Assembly: GCF_020181595.1 (NCBI RefSeq)
Contig: NZ_CP084028.1
Location: 2,105,731 to 2,169,730 of the forward strand
Source: [Mycobacterium] vasticus
GTDB taxonomy: Bacteria > Actinomycetota > Actinomycetes > Mycobacteriales > Mycobacteriaceae
Reading direction: 5' to 3'
Length of the DNA stretch: 64,000 nucleotides
The position numbers and the translations under genes were made by a program. Below, one piece after another: positions 46,513-55,590 of the stretch; position 1 is the stretch's first letter; each line of letters starts with the position of its first letter. The notes under the pieces were generated by a model. That model was not told where the DNA came from. It saw only the letters and a list, made by a program, of their open reading frames with translations, and did not search any database.

Positions 46513-47682
46513 ATGGATTTCGGAGCCTTACCGCCGGAGATCAATTCGGCGCGAATGTACGCCGGTACCGGCCCGGGGTCACTGCTGAGTTCCGCAACCG
46601 CCTGGCAGGAGCTGGCCGGCGAGCTCAATTCGGCTGCTACGTCATACCGTTCGGTCGTCGAGGGCCTGACCAGTGGAGCATGGATGGGCCCGTCGGCGCT
46701 GGCGATGGCGGCTGCGGCGGGTCCCTACGCGACCTGGCTGGGCGCAACCGGCGCCCAGGCCCAACAGGCGGCCGCTCAGCTCACCGCCGCGGTCGGGGCA
46801 TATGAGACCGCTTATGCGGCAACCGTTCCGCCGTCGTTGATCGCGGCGAACCGCAGCCTGCAGGCAACACTGGTCGCGACGAACATCCTGGGGCAGAACA
46901 CCGCGGTGATCGCGGCCACCGAGGCGGAGTACCTGGAGATGTGGGCCCAGGACGCGGCGGCCATGTACGGCTACGCGGCCGCCTCGGCGGCGGCCACCCA
47001 GGTCACTCCATTCAGCTCGCCACCGCAGACCACCGATCCGTCCGGCCAGGTCAGCCAGGCGTTCTCGGCCGCCCACTCGGCTGCCTCCACCACCGGTACC
47101 GACACCGAGACGCTGATGTCGCAGGGCCCGCAGCTCATCTCCACCACGCCGTCGGCGTTGCAGGCGCTGGCCACGCCGACGCCGGATCCGTCGACGGGTG
47201 CGTCGGCGTCATCGTTGTCGAGCCTGAGTTCGCTGAGCATGCCACTGCGCATGGCGATGATGCCCATGAGCATGCTCATGCGCATGTTCATGACCGGGGC
47301 CAACGGCGCCAAGGGAGCCACCGCCGGTCTGGCTGCTGCCGGGGCCGCGGCGGCCCCGGCCGCGGTGGCCGGTACTGCCGGATCGGTGACACTGACGGGT
47401 TTCACGGGCGGGACGGCGGCGACGGCCGGTCTTGGCCGGGGGGCCGCGATCGGTGCACTGTCGGTGCCACCGGCCTGGACGGGCATGGGTGTGGCCACCA
47501 CGCCGGCGGCCACAGCACTGCCGGTGACCGGAGCTGCTGCCCCGGCGGGGATGGGTCCCGCATCACCGATTCCGCCGATGGTTCCGTTCGGGAATCTGGG
47601 CAGCCGTGGCGGCTTCGGTGCCACGGCCACCCAGTACGACTTCCGCCCTACGGTGATTCCACGGTCACCGGCAGCTGGGTAG
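46513..47682 (+). CDS. PPE-family protein, SVP subgroup
   Basis: A 389-residue PPE protein. The N-terminal 180-residue domain starts [16 protein letters not shown] and has the WMGPSA motif of the helical hairpin that ESX systems recognise. The SVP signature GALSVPPAW is in the C-terminal part. Between them lies a Met-rich stretch at about 244-262 ([18 protein letters not shown]). No PE partner gene is adjacent, so it may use a distant PE partner. GGGGAGG lies two bases before the ATG. Its end overlaps mmpL on the other strand by 35 bases. Confidence 0.9.
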   Translation: MDFGALPPEINSARMYAGTGPGSLLSSATAWQELAGELNSAATSYRSVVEGLTSGAWMGPSALAMAAAAGPYATWLGATGAQAQQAAAQLTAAVGAYETAYAATVPPSLIAANRSLQATLVATNILGQNTAVIAATEAEYLEMWAQDAAAMYGYAAASAAATQVTPFSSPPQTTDPSGQVSQAFSAAHSAASTTGTDTETLMSQGPQLISTTPSALQALATPTPDPSTGASASSLSSLSSLSMPLRMAMMPMSMLMRMFMTGANGAKGATAGLAAAGAAAAPAAVAGTAGSVTLTGFTGGTAATAGLGRGAAIGALSVPPAWTGMGVATTPAATALPVTGAAAPAGMGPASPIPPMVPFGNLGSRGGFGATATQYDFRPTVIPRSPAAG

Positions 47683-50497
47683 TCGCGGGCCGCTGGACCT
47701 TGTGAATCCTTCTGGGCCACCAGAACCAGCGGCCGAGCATCGCAGCGATCGACGGTGTCAGGAACGACCGCACGATCAGGGTGTCGAACAGCAGGCCGAT
47801 CCCGATGGTGCTGCCGGCCTGGCCGATCGAGTACAGGTCGCTGACCGCCATCGACATCATCGTGAACGCGAACACCAGGCCCGCCGCGGTGACCACCGAG
47901 CCGGTTCCGCCGATCGAGCGGATGATCCCGGTCTTGATCCCGGTCTTGGTGCCGTCACCGATCTCCTCCTGGAAGCGGGAGACCAGCAGCAGGTTGTAGT
48001 CCGAGCCCACCGCAAGCAGGATGATGACACCGAACACCGGCGCGATCCAGTTCAACGGCAGCCCGAAGATATGCTGCCACACAAGCACACTCAGCCCGAA
48101 CGCCGCACTCAGTGACAACAGCACCGTGCCGACGATCACCGCGGATGCCACCAATGCCCGGGTCAGCAACAGCATCACGATGAAGATCAGCGTCACCGCG
48201 GCCACCCCGACGATCAGGATGTCGTAGGTGGAACCGGACTGGATGTCGTTGTAGACCGCCGCGGTTCCGGTGAGATAGAACTTGGCGTTGGTCAACGGCG
48301 TACCCTTGACCGCGTCGTGGGCGGCGGCCAGCATCGGCTCCACGAACGAAATGCCTTTAGGGGTAGCCGGATCCGCGTCGTAGGTGACGATGAACCGTGC
48401 CGCTTTGCCATCGGGGGACAGGAACAGCTCCAAGCCCCTCTGGAAGTCCGGGTTGTCGAAGGCCTCCGGTGGCAGATAGAAGTAGTCGTCGGCCTGGGAG
48501 GCGTCGAAGGCCCGGCCCATCTCGGTGGCGGTGTCGGTCATCCGCGACATCTGGGTCACCAGTCCGGAGAACGTCGAGTGCATCGAAAGCAGGCTGGCCT
48601 GCATGGATTTCGCGACAGCGATCATCGGCTCGAACTGCCCGACCATCTGCGGAATCACCGCATTCATGTCGGCCATGTCGGCCAGCAGCGGCGCCATGTT
48701 CTCGCTGAACTTGTCCATACCGTCATAGGCGTCGAACACCGACCGGACCGCATGACAGACCGGGATGTTCACGCAGTGCTGCTCCCAGTAGAAGTAGTTG
48801 CGGACCGGGCGGGCGACATCGTCGAAATCGGCGATGTGGTCCCGGATCTCGTCGACGGTCGCATTGATCGTGACCATGTCGGCGGTCATCTTCCCGGTGG
48901 TGGTGTCCATCCGGGCGACCAGTTCCCGCAGCCGCTCCATGGACGCGACGGTGGCGCCCAGGTCGTCACTCATCCTGAGCATGTCCGCCAGTCGGTCGTC
49001 CATGAACTGCAGATTCTGCTGGATCGGCACGGCGCCCATGCTGACCTGGAACGGGATCGAGGTGTGCTCGATGGGGCTGCCCAACGGCCGGGTGATGCTC
49101 TGCACGCGTTCCACCCCGCGGGTGCGGAAGATGTTCTTGGCGATCCGGTCCAAGATGATCATGTCGGCCGAATTGCGCAAGTCGTGGTCGGCCTCGACCA
49201 TCAACACATCGGGGTTCATCCGGGCGGCGCTGAAGTGCCGTTCGGCGGCGTCGTAACCGACGTTCGCCGGCAGGTCAGACGGGATGTAGTAGCGGTCGTT
49301 GTAGCTGACCTGCATGCCCGGCACCACGAGCATCCCGACCAGGGTGACCAGCAGTGCACTCACGAACACCGCACCGGGCCAGCGGACGTTGGCGGTGCCG
49401 ATGCGCCGCCATCCGCGCTGCTGCTCCGCCCGCTTGGGGTCGAGCAGCGGGGCGCCGACGGCGACGATGGCCGGGGCGACGGTCAGCGCGCCGGCGATCA
49501 CCACCAGCAGCCCCACGGCCGACGGGATGCCGAGTGCCTTGAAGTAGGACAGCCGGGCGAAGTGCAGACACAGGGAGGCGCCGGCGATGGTCAGCCCGGA
49601 TCCCAAGATGACATGCCAGGTGCCACGGAACATCGAATACCAGGCGGTTTCGCGGTCCTCGCCGGCACGTCGGGCTTCGTGGTAGCGGCCGACCAGGAAG
49701 ATGGCGTAGTCGGTGCCGGCCGCGATCGCCAGTGACGACAGCATCGCGACGACGAATGTCGAGAACCCCAGCAGCCCAAGATCACCCAACAGTGCGACCA
49801 GCCCGCGGGCGGTGCCCATCTCGAACCCGACCATCACCAGCGCCAAGGCCACGGTGGCAGCCGAGCGGTACACGATCGCCAGCATGATGATGATGACCAC
49901 GCCGGTGACCGCCATCATCTTGAACATGGACTTGTCGGCGGCCTCGGTCATGTCGGTGGTCAGCGCGGCCTGCCCGGTGACGTAGGCCTTCACCCCGTCC
50001 GGGGCCGGCACCGAGGCGACGATGTGGCGCACCGCGTCGATGGACTTGTTGCCCTGCGTGCTGCCCTGGTCGCCGGCGGTGTTGATCTGCGCGTAGGCGG
50101 CCTTTCCGTCGGCGCTCTGCACGCCTGCCGCGGTGATCGGGTCGCCCCACAGGTTCGCGATGTGCTGGACGTGCTCGTGATCGGCGGACAGCTTCTCGAC
50201 CAGCCTGTCGTAGTAGGCGTGGGCCTCCGGGCCGAGCTCGTTCTGGCCCTCGAGCACCAGCATGACCATTGAGTCGGAGTCGAATTCTTCGAACGTCTTG
50301 CCGATGTGCTTGGCGGCGATCAGCGATGGCGCGTCCTGCGGGGACATCGTCACCGCGTGGTCCCGTGCAACAGATTCGATCGGCGGCACCAGCACGTTGA
50401 GGCCGACGGTCAGCAGCAGCCAGACGATGATCAGCGGCCAGGCCAGCCTGCGCACCCAGCGCATGTAGGCCGGGCGGGGGTTACCGTGGGCGCTCAT
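47648..50497 (-). CDS. mmpL: MmpL-family RND lipid transporter (second copy)
   Basis: A 949-residue RND pump, the same length as the other MmpL in the window. First helix at about 15-38; periplasmic loop 1; helix bundle 200-390 with [17 protein letters not shown]; periplasmic loop 2 with [19 protein letters not shown]; second bundle with [16 protein letters not shown] and [10 protein letters not shown]. Proton-relay Asp-Tyr pairs are kept. MmpL5-like. It overlaps the upstream mmpS stop by four bases. The two MmpL proteins share motifs but are clearly divergent in sequence, so they are not a recent duplication. Confidence 0.93.
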   Translation of the reverse strand: MSAHGNPRPAYMRWVRRLAWPLIIVWLLLTVGLNVLVPPIESVARDHAVTMSPQDAPSLIAAKHIGKTFEEFDSDSMVMLVLEGQNELGPEAHAYYDRLVEKLSADHEHVQHIANLWGDPITAAGVQSADGKAAYAQINTAGDQGSTQGNKSIDAVRHIVASVPAPDGVKAYVTGQAALTTDMTEAADKSMFKMMAVTGVVIIIMLAIVYRSAATVALALVMVGFEMGTARGLVALLGDLGLLGFSTFVVAMLSSLAIAAGTDYAIFLVGRYHEARRAGEDRETAWYSMFRGTWHVILGSGLTIAGASLCLHFARLSYFKALGIPSAVGLLVVIAGALTVAPAIVAVGAPLLDPKRAEQQRGWRRIGTANVRWPGAVFVSALLVTLVGMLVVPGMQVSYNDRYYIPSDLPANVGYDAAERHFSAARMNPDVLMVEADHDLRNSADMIILDRIAKNIFRTRGVERVQSITRPLGSPIEHTSIPFQVSMGAVPIQQNLQFMDDRLADMLRMSDDLGATVASMERLRELVARMDTTTGKMTADMVTINATVDEIRDHIADFDDVARPVRNYFYWEQHCVNIPVCHAVRSVFDAYDGMDKFSENMAPLLADMADMNAVIPQMVGQFEPMIAVAKSMQASLLSMHSTFSGLVTQMSRMTDTATEMGRAFDASQADDYFYLPPEAFDNPDFQRGLELFLSPDGKAARFIVTYDADPATPKGISFVEPMLAAAHDAVKGTPLTNAKFYLTGTAAVYNDIQSGSTYDILIVGVAAVTLIFIVMLLLTRALVASAVIVGTVLLSLSAAFGLSVLVWQHIFGLPLNWIAPVFGVIILLAVGSDYNLLLVSRFQEEIGDGTKTGIKTGIIRSIGGTGSVVTAAGLVFAFTMMSMAVSDLYSIGQAGSTIGIGLLFDTLIVRSFLTPSIAAMLGRWFWWPRRIHKVQRPATTQLPVTVESP

Positions 50498-50925
50498 GCC
50501 GCTTTGACCAGACAGAAGACCTGGGCGTGGTGACCGGTGGCGAACTGCTCATCTTTGATGTCGCCGTTGACCGTGATGCGGCAGCTGATCGCATCGGCGT
50601 CACCCTGGGCCACCACGTTGGCGATCACGGCGGGGCTCGTCGTGGTCATGGTGTGCGACCAGGGCAGGGCGGTGAATTTCGACCGCGCGGGTTGGGTCTG
50701 CTCATCGAGGTAGCTGACCCCGCCGGTGGCGCCGTCGGGTCCGAAGACCTCATAGACAACCCGCTTTTCATTGGTCGACGCGATCGGCGCCGAACCGCTG
50801 CCATCCCAGTGGAAGATCTCGTCGGATCCGAACGCGCCGCGCAGGTTGACCACCGCCAAGGTGCCGGCGACCGCCGCCATGACGACGACGACCGGGACCC
50901 AGGCCCGCTTCGCAATTCTGAACAT
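50494..50925 (-). CDS. mmpS: MmpS family transport accessory protein (second copy)
   Basis: A 143-residue MmpS: N-terminal anchor (about 6-25), exported domain with VVYEVFGPDGATGGVSYLDEQTQP and CRITVNGDIKDEQF, ending CLVKAA. ATG at 50925 is preceded by GGAAGGTGG; the frame extends to 50982 but without family similarity. It is coupled to mmpL by an ATGA overlap. It lies 107 bases downstream of a TetR gene on the same strand. Confidence 0.93.
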   Translation of the reverse strand: MFRIAKRAWVPVVVVMAAVAGTLAVVNLRGAFGSDEIFHWDGSGSAPIASTNEKRVVYEVFGPDGATGGVSYLDEQTQPARSKFTALPWSHTMTTTSPAVIANVVAQGDADAISCRITVNGDIKDEQFATGHHAQVFCLVKAA

Positions 50926-50974
50926 GGTGGCCACCTTCCGGCACTTCCTCTGATTTGAACCACTGCTCGATACG

Positions 50975-50990
50975 ATACCCAATGGGGTAT
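50975..50990. promoter_or_regulatory. inverted repeat upstream of the second mmpS
   Basis: ATACCC-AATG-GGGTAT, six-base perfect arms, 50 bases before the mmpS start. A minus-strand -10 candidate TATCGT overlaps its edge. Placement suits an operator for the mmpS-mmpL transcript. Confidence 0.5.
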
Positions 50991-51032
50991 TGATTCACGC
51001 CCAAAAATGCCCGTGGGGGTATGTGATCTCCG

Positions 51033-51644
51033 TTAAGGCCCGGGCAGGGCCCGCTGGGCGGCCACCGCGCCGCCTAGCCAGCGCCGCAGGAAGCGGCGCA
51101 GTTCATCGGGGGAGCGCGCCGGTTCATTGGGCGCGACAAAGAACGACAGCATGATCCGCAGGGTGAATTCGACCAGTTCGCGCAGGCTCGCCTCGTCGTA
51201 GCCGTGCCGCTCCCAGTCGACGTCGAATCGGTCGATCATGCGCATCCCGATGGCCTGGGACTCCTCGGACGCCATCTCCCGGTTGTGCGGGGACGTCGAC
51301 GACAGCATCGCGCCCAGCTGCGGGGAGCGGGCCACCGCGTCCAGTGTGTAGAGCACGCCTTCGGAGAGCGCATCGGCCGGGTCGTGGATACCGCGCACGT
51401 GCTCGGTCAGCCGGTCCAGGAAGCCGTCGACCGAGGCGATGGCCACCGCGTGCATCAGCGCATCGGCGGTGGGGAAGTAGCGGTACACGGTCTGGCGGAT
51501 CACGCCCAGGGAACCGGCGACGTCGGCCAGCGACACTGCCGAGCCCGTCTGGGCGACCAGGTCGACGGCCGCGGCGATGATCCGCTCGCCGGCCTCTTCG
51601 TCGCTGCGGGGCGGGTTGCCGCCCCATCCGCGTCGCCGGGCCAT
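51033..51644 (-). CDS. TetR-family regulator upstream of the second mmpS-mmpL
   Basis: A 203-residue regulator. HTH at about 20-65: ERIIAAAVDLVAQTGSAVSLADVAGSLGVIRQTVYRYFPTADAL. ATG at 51644 is the natural start (MARRRGWGGNP); the frame extends to 51680 but only into the operator region. It probably controls both its own transcript (with mmpS-mmpL) and the divergent gene pair starting at 51727. Confidence 0.87.
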   Translation of the reverse strand: MARRRGWGGNPPRSDEEAGERIIAAAVDLVAQTGSAVSLADVAGSLGVIRQTVYRYFPTADALMHAVAIASVDGFLDRLTEHVRGIHDPADALSEGVLYTLDAVARSPQLGAMLSSTSPHNREMASEESQAIGMRMIDRFDVDWERHGYDEASLRELVEFTLRIMLSFFVAPNEPARSPDELRRFLRRWLGGAVAAQRALPGP

Positions 51645-51690
51645 CAGTGCACTGCTTGACAATCGAGGGTCACCAAACAATCATACGCTT

Positions 51691-51710
51691 AAACGTCTAT
51701 ATGTATGTTT
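51691..51710. promoter_or_regulatory. imperfect 20-base palindrome between divergent TetR and hydrolase genes
   Basis: AAAC at the left end, GTTT at the right end, with ATAT at the centre and 14 of 20 positions symmetric. It lies in the AT-rich 82-base gap between the TetR gene and the gene at 51727 and is the best operator candidate for this TetR protein. Confidence 0.55.
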
Positions 51711-51726
51711 AGGGTCGAGGTTGGCG

Positions 51727-52653
51727 ATGACGGATCTGATCGTGCGCAAGTTGAGGTTCGCATTCGCCGAATACCCGGTCCCATTTCTGTGGAACGAGGC
51801 CAACCCGGCGTTCTCGTCGATGGCCAACGCCGTCTCGCTGCTGGCGATCGGCTTCGAGAAGATGATCGGCAGCATGATCACCGAGGCGATGCCGCGGATC
51901 ACCGACCCCGCGGTAGCCGAGGAGGCCGACGCCTTCGTCCGCCAGGAGGGCCAGCACTCGATGGCCCATCGCGGCCACGCGAAGGCGCTGATCCGGACCT
52001 ACCCGGGACTCAAGGAGACGGTCGACGAGTGCAACGCGATGTTCGACAAGATGACCGCCGAGAAGTCGCTGGACTACCGGCTGGCCTACACCGCCGACCT
52101 CGAGGCGACCTTCACTCCCGTCTTCAAGCTGATGCTCGATCACGACAACACCCTGTTCGCGCCGGGCGATGACCGGGTCGCCTCGCTGTTCCTGTGGCAC
52201 TTCGTCGAAGAGGTCGAGCACCGCAGTTCCGCGCTGATCATCTATGACCACGTCATCAACGACCCGTGGTACCGGATGCGGATGGCGCCGTCGATCTTCA
52301 AACACGTGATGAGCGTGATCAAGGTGGCATGCCTGGGTTTCAACAAGCACGTCCCGTTAGCGGACCGCAAGGTCGACGCACTGTCGTTGTTCCAGACCTA
52401 CCGGGCCAAACAGGCTTGGCGGCAGCGGATTCCGTTCGGCTGGCCGGCCGATCAAGGACCGGTGCTGGATGCGTTCAAGCATCTGCCCAAAGACGAGATG
52501 CTCACCGCGGTGAAGGGCATCGTGCGCAGTCAGATGCCGAATCACAAACCGGCACACGAGGAGATCCCGGTGCTAGCCACCGAATGGTTCGCCCGCTACG
52601 ACGACGGCTATGACGTGACCAAGTGGTACACCGCTGACGAGAAGAGTGCCTGA
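51727..52653 (+). CDS. predicted metal-dependent hydrolase (PF10118-like)
   Basis: A 308-residue helical protein. RQEGQHSMAHRGHAK and WHFVEEVEHRSSAL hold the ExxH and His motifs of a ferritin-like diiron/metal site, as in the family of predicted metal-dependent hydrolases PF10118. Function of the family is unknown. ATG at 51727 is chosen for the family start (MTDLIVRKLRFAFAEYPVPFLWN). It forms an operon with the membrane protein that overlaps its stop by one base. Confidence 0.82.
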   Translation: MTDLIVRKLRFAFAEYPVPFLWNEANPAFSSMANAVSLLAIGFEKMIGSMITEAMPRITDPAVAEEADAFVRQEGQHSMAHRGHAKALIRTYPGLKETVDECNAMFDKMTAEKSLDYRLAYTADLEATFTPVFKLMLDHDNTLFAPGDDRVASLFLWHFVEEVEHRSSALIIYDHVINDPWYRMRMAPSIFKHVMSVIKVACLGFNKHVPLADRKVDALSLFQTYRAKQAWRQRIPFGWPADQGPVLDAFKHLPKDEMLTAVKGIVRSQMPNHKPAHEEIPVLATEWFARYDDGYDVTKWYTADEKSA

Positions 52654-53789
52654 TGACCGATCTGTGTGCCCCGACTTTCGAGCGTCTCGCCGAGTCGCTG
52701 GGGTTCTCCTGCGGGGAGGCCGGGGGGTTGGTGGAGTTCCGCAACCCGCTGCACCTGGAGAACTGGACGCTGCCGGTGCTGGAGATCACCGTGATCGCCG
52801 GGGCGGTGCTGGCGCTGATCTACGCCATCAAACGCTACCGCAGCGGGGACGCCACCAACCTTGCGCTGTGGTTCGGTGCGATCGCCTACCTGCTGATCAT
52901 CGAGCCGCCGCTGTACTTCCCGGCAGCGTTCGGGATCGCCGATCACGTCGATACGATGTTCGCGCACAACGTGTTCACCGTCGACTTCCTGTGGGGACGG
53001 CTGCCGCTCTACATCGTCGCCATCTATCCGATGATGGCGACCGTCGCCTTCGAGATCGTCCGGATCCTGGGGGTGTTCCGTCACTTCGGCGGCATCGTCG
53101 GGGCGATCTGCGTGGGCTTCGTCCACCACGCCTTCTATGAGATCTTCGATCACCTCGGCCCACAGCTGCGTTGGTGGGAGTGGTCGGTGGACAACCCGCT
53201 CAACCAGCCGATGTTCACCTCGGTGCCGATGGGCAGCGTGGTGGTGTTCGCCGCGCTGTGGCCGGCATCGCTGGCGTTGTTCGTGCAACTACTGGTCGGC
53301 CGGCAGGTCGACCACGGCCGGCGGTTCGGCGGATTCCAGGTGTTCCTGCGTACCGTGGCCATCGGGCTGCTGGCCTCGCTGGGAACGGGCATCCTGCCCC
53401 TTCCTGCGACCCTTCTGGGCGCCGTCAGTGACGGCAAACTCACCGGGATCGCCTATGCCGCAGAGCTTCTGGTCATGGTCGCGATCGCCGTGCCGGTGCT
53501 GGTCATGCAGTGGCGGCGAATGCGGTTGAACCTGATCGTCGGCGGGCGCCACGACAACCCGCTGATCGTGCGCTACGCGGCGGTGTATCTGTCGGTCATG
53601 GCGGTACTGTGGTTGACGGCCCTACCGGCCTACTTGGGAGCGCAGGGCGGCCTGACCGCCAACGGCGACCCCATCGGCTGCCTCTGGTACACCATCGCGT
53701 GCTTCACCGTGGCCTACCTGTGCGTCACGGCAGCGGCGACCGTCCCGCCGATCCTGGCCGATGCCGACGAGCCCGTCGCTGTGAGCTGA
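52653..53789 (+). CDS. multi-span membrane protein of unknown function, partner of the metal-dependent hydrolase
   Basis: A 378-residue protein with about nine membrane helices. Its most conserved-looking stretches are VHHAFYEIFDHLGPQLRWWEWSVDN and MFTSVPMGSVVVFAALWP, with clustered Trp, His and Asp facing one side of the membrane. I do not recognise a functional family beyond an actinobacterial membrane DUF. ATG overlaps the upstream stop (TGATG). Membrane-bound processing of a lipid substrate together with the hydrolase is a guess. Confidence 0.65.
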   Translation: MTDLCAPTFERLAESLGFSCGEAGGLVEFRNPLHLENWTLPVLEITVIAGAVLALIYAIKRYRSGDATNLALWFGAIAYLLIIEPPLYFPAAFGIADHVDTMFAHNVFTVDFLWGRLPLYIVAIYPMMATVAFEIVRILGVFRHFGGIVGAICVGFVHHAFYEIFDHLGPQLRWWEWSVDNPLNQPMFTSVPMGSVVVFAALWPASLALFVQLLVGRQVDHGRRFGGFQVFLRTVAIGLLASLGTGILPLPATLLGAVSDGKLTGIAYAAELLVMVAIAVPVLVMQWRRMRLNLIVGGRHDNPLIVRYAAVYLSVMAVLWLTALPAYLGAQGGLTANGDPIGCLWYTIACFTVAYLCVTAAATVPPILADADEPVAVS

Positions 53790-53796
53790 CTTCGGT

Positions 53797-54153
53797 TCAG
53801 CCGGACCACAATTCAAGGTGCAGGCGCAGCGCGTCATCGAGTTGCGTGAGTTCTTCGGCGGGTAGCCGGCCGAGACGATGACGCAGTCTGCCGACTGAAA
53901 TCGGCCTGATCTGTTCGGCCTGCGCTTTGGAGTCGACAGTCAGGCCGGTCCGTTCGGCCGGCAACAGAACTTGGAACGGATAGATCGAGGCGACGTTACT
54001 CGTGACCGGTACAACGGTGACGACACCGCGACCCAAGGCGGTGGCGGAGCTGTTCGCGCGGTCGTTGCTGACGATGACGGCGGGACGCTGCTTGTTCGCT
54101 TCACTTCCCTGAGCCGGATCCAGGTCGACCAGCCATATCTCACCGCGCTGCAT
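53797..54153 (-). CDS. mazF9: MazF-type endoribonuclease toxin (MazF9-like)
   Basis: A 118-residue toxin: [44 protein letters not shown] and [13 protein letters not shown] are CcdB/PemK-fold hallmarks, and the sequence is very close to M. tuberculosis MazF9 (Rv2801c). MazF9 cleaves RNA at UUU sites in that species. ATG at 54153 overlaps the antitoxin frame by 14 bases. Coupling of this kind is normal for mazEF. Confidence 0.92.
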   Translation of the reverse strand: MQRGEIWLVDLDPAQGSEANKQRPAVIVSNDRANSSATALGRGVVTVVPVTSNVASIYPFQVLLPAERTGLTVDSKAQAEQIRPISVGRLRHRLGRLPAEELTQLDDALRLHLELWSG

Positions 54154-54370
54154 CGCTGATCCCGTCCGCGACCGCGGTGTCCCAGACGTGTTCTTCGTTG
54201 TCATCCGACCAATCCGCCCATGCGTTGCGATAGTCGTCGCCCAGAGTGGGGTAGCGCAGCATCCGAATAGCGCGCTGCAGACCCGCCGACCGTGATGGCA
54301 GCCCGGTGTGCGCCACGTAGGCATCCAATGCGGCGACGTCGGCGTCCGACAGGCTCACGCTCAGCTTCAC
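54140..54370 (-). CDS. mazE9: MazE-type antitoxin (MazE9-like)
   Basis: A 76-residue antitoxin. RHH DNA-binding start [38 protein letters not shown], then an acidic tail with [17 protein letters not shown] that neutralises the toxin. Close to Rv2801A. It starts at GTG 54370, six bases after a TAGCAT box, so the message is probably leaderless. Confidence 0.9.
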   Translation of the reverse strand: MKLSVSLSDADVAALDAYVAHTGLPSRSAGLQRAIRMLRYPTLGDDYRNAWADWSDDNEEHVWDTAVADGISDAAR

Positions 54371-54376
54371 ACCGTC

Positions 54377-54403
54377 ATGCTACCCGATTGCTACCGACGG
54401 TAG
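54377..54403. promoter_or_regulatory. mazEF promoter and putative autoregulatory operator
   Basis: A minus-strand -10 TAGCAT lies at 54377-54382. Next to it is a perfect inverted repeat CTACCG-A-CGGTAG (54391-54403), and CTACC recurs at 54380. Ribbon-helix-helix antitoxins bind such repeats to repress their own operon. Confidence 0.55.
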
Positions 54404-54412
54404 TATCAATGA

Positions 54413-55186
54413 TCAGCGCCCTCGCCAGTGCGGCGGACGCTTCTCCTGCCAGGCCAGCAGCCCCTCGGCGACGTCCTCGGTGGCACCGGCGACCTTGCGC
54501 ATGGTCTCCCCGAACCGGACCGCGTCGATCCAGCTCATGTCCGCGCTGCGCCACGCCACCTCCTTGGTGGCCCGCTGGGCCAGCGGGGCGGCTTTGGTGA
54601 GGGTCTTCGCCCAGTCCCGGGCGGTGTTCTGCAGTTCGTCCGGCTCGACCAGCTTCCACACCAGGCCGATCTCCTTGGCCCGCTGCGCGCTGACCGGTTC
54701 GCCGGTGAGCAGCAGTTCCATCGCGTTGGCCCACCCCACCCGCTGCGGCAGCCGGATCGCCCCGACGATGGTGGGCACCCCGATCGACACCTCGGGGAAG
54801 CGGAACACCGCCTCGGTGCTGGCGATGATGAAGTCGCAGAACAACAATCCGGTCAGCCCGTAGCCCACGCACGGGCCGTGCACGGCGGCGATCGTCGGTT
54901 TGAACAGCTCCATGCCGCTCTCGAACGAGTTGATGGTGGGCTTCTCCCAGAACGTCCCGGCGAAGGTGCCTACGGCGCCGGCGGAATCGGTGAGGTCGGC
55001 CCCGGCGCAGAACACGTCCCCGTTGGCGGTCAGGATGCCTACCCAGGCGTCCTCCTCGGAGCGGAACCGATTCCAGGCGGCGTTGAGGTCCTCGCGCAGC
55101 GCCCCGTTGATGGCGTTGCGGGCTTCGGGCCGGTTCAAGGTGATGGTCGCCACGTGGTTGTCCAATTCATAGGTGACCAGACTCAT
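54413..55186 (-). CDS. enoyl-CoA hydratase/crotonase family protein
   Basis: A 257-residue crotonase. Oxyanion-hole segments are FCAGADLTDS and VHGPCVGYGLTGLLFCDFIIA; FRFPEVSIGVPTIVGAIRLP keeps the second hydratase glutamate (in FPE), but the first is replaced by Thr. Hydration of an unsaturated acyl-CoA, or another crotonase reaction, is likely. The KstR-boxed flavoprotein gene is nearby, which may hint at steroid or fatty-acid breakdown. Confidence 0.87.
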   Translation of the reverse strand: MSLVTYELDNHVATITLNRPEARNAINGALREDLNAAWNRFRSEEDAWVGILTANGDVFCAGADLTDSAGAVGTFAGTFWEKPTINSFESGMELFKPTIAAVHGPCVGYGLTGLLFCDFIIASTEAVFRFPEVSIGVPTIVGAIRLPQRVGWANAMELLLTGEPVSAQRAKEIGLVWKLVEPDELQNTARDWAKTLTKAAPLAQRATKEVAWRSADMSWIDAVRFGETMRKVAGATEDVAEGLLAWQEKRPPHWRGR

Positions 55187-55196
55187 GGCTGCACCG

Positions 55197-55202
55197 TACC
55201 GT
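55197..55202 (+). promoter_or_regulatory. probable -10 box of the NYN RNase gene (leaderless)
   Basis: TACCGT seven bases before the GTG at 55210. Confidence 0.45.
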
Positions 55203-55209
55203 CGGAGTC

Positions 55210-55590
55210 GTGAGGTGGATCGTGGACGCGATGAATGTGATCGGTGCGCGCCCGGACGGCTGGTGGAAGGACCGCCACGCCGCGATGGTCCGGTTGACCC
55301 GACAGCTCGAAGTCTGGGCGGCGGCGCGAGGCGGGGACGTCACCGTGGTCTTCGAAAAGCCGCCGTCGCCGCCCATCGGCTCGGAGATCGTCACTATCGC
55401 CGCGGCCCCGCGGCCGGGCGCCAACTCCGCTGACGACGAGATCGTGCGGCTGGTGCTGGCCGACGAGCGGCCCGGGGAGATCACCGTCGTGACATCGGAT
55501 ATCACGCTGGTGGACCGGGTCCGCCAGGCCGGAGCGAACACCGACCCGGCCAGGGGATTTCGTGAGCTGATCGAGCGGTCCGCGCCCTAG
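55210..55590 (+). CDS. NYN-domain (YacP-like) PIN-fold ribonuclease
   Basis: A 126-residue protein: MRWIVDAMNVIGARPDGWWKDR is the first acidic motif (Asp and Asn), and EIVRLVLADERPGEITVVTSDITLVDRVRQAGA contains further acidic residues of the NYN site. YacP/Rae1-type NYN proteins cut mRNA. Start GTG at 55210. It converges on the flavoprotein with a four-base overlap. Confidence 0.85.
   Translation: MRWIVDAMNVIGARPDGWWKDRHAAMVRLTRQLEVWAAARGGDVTVVFEKPPSPPIGSEIVTIAAAPRPGANSADDEIVRLVLADERPGEITVVTSDITLVDRVRQAGANTDPARGFRELIERSAP

Noticed and set aside
40026..50497. Recent inverted duplication of mmpS-mmpL
   Set aside because: Lengths are equal and motifs shared, but the proteins differ throughout, so the copies are old or acquired separately.
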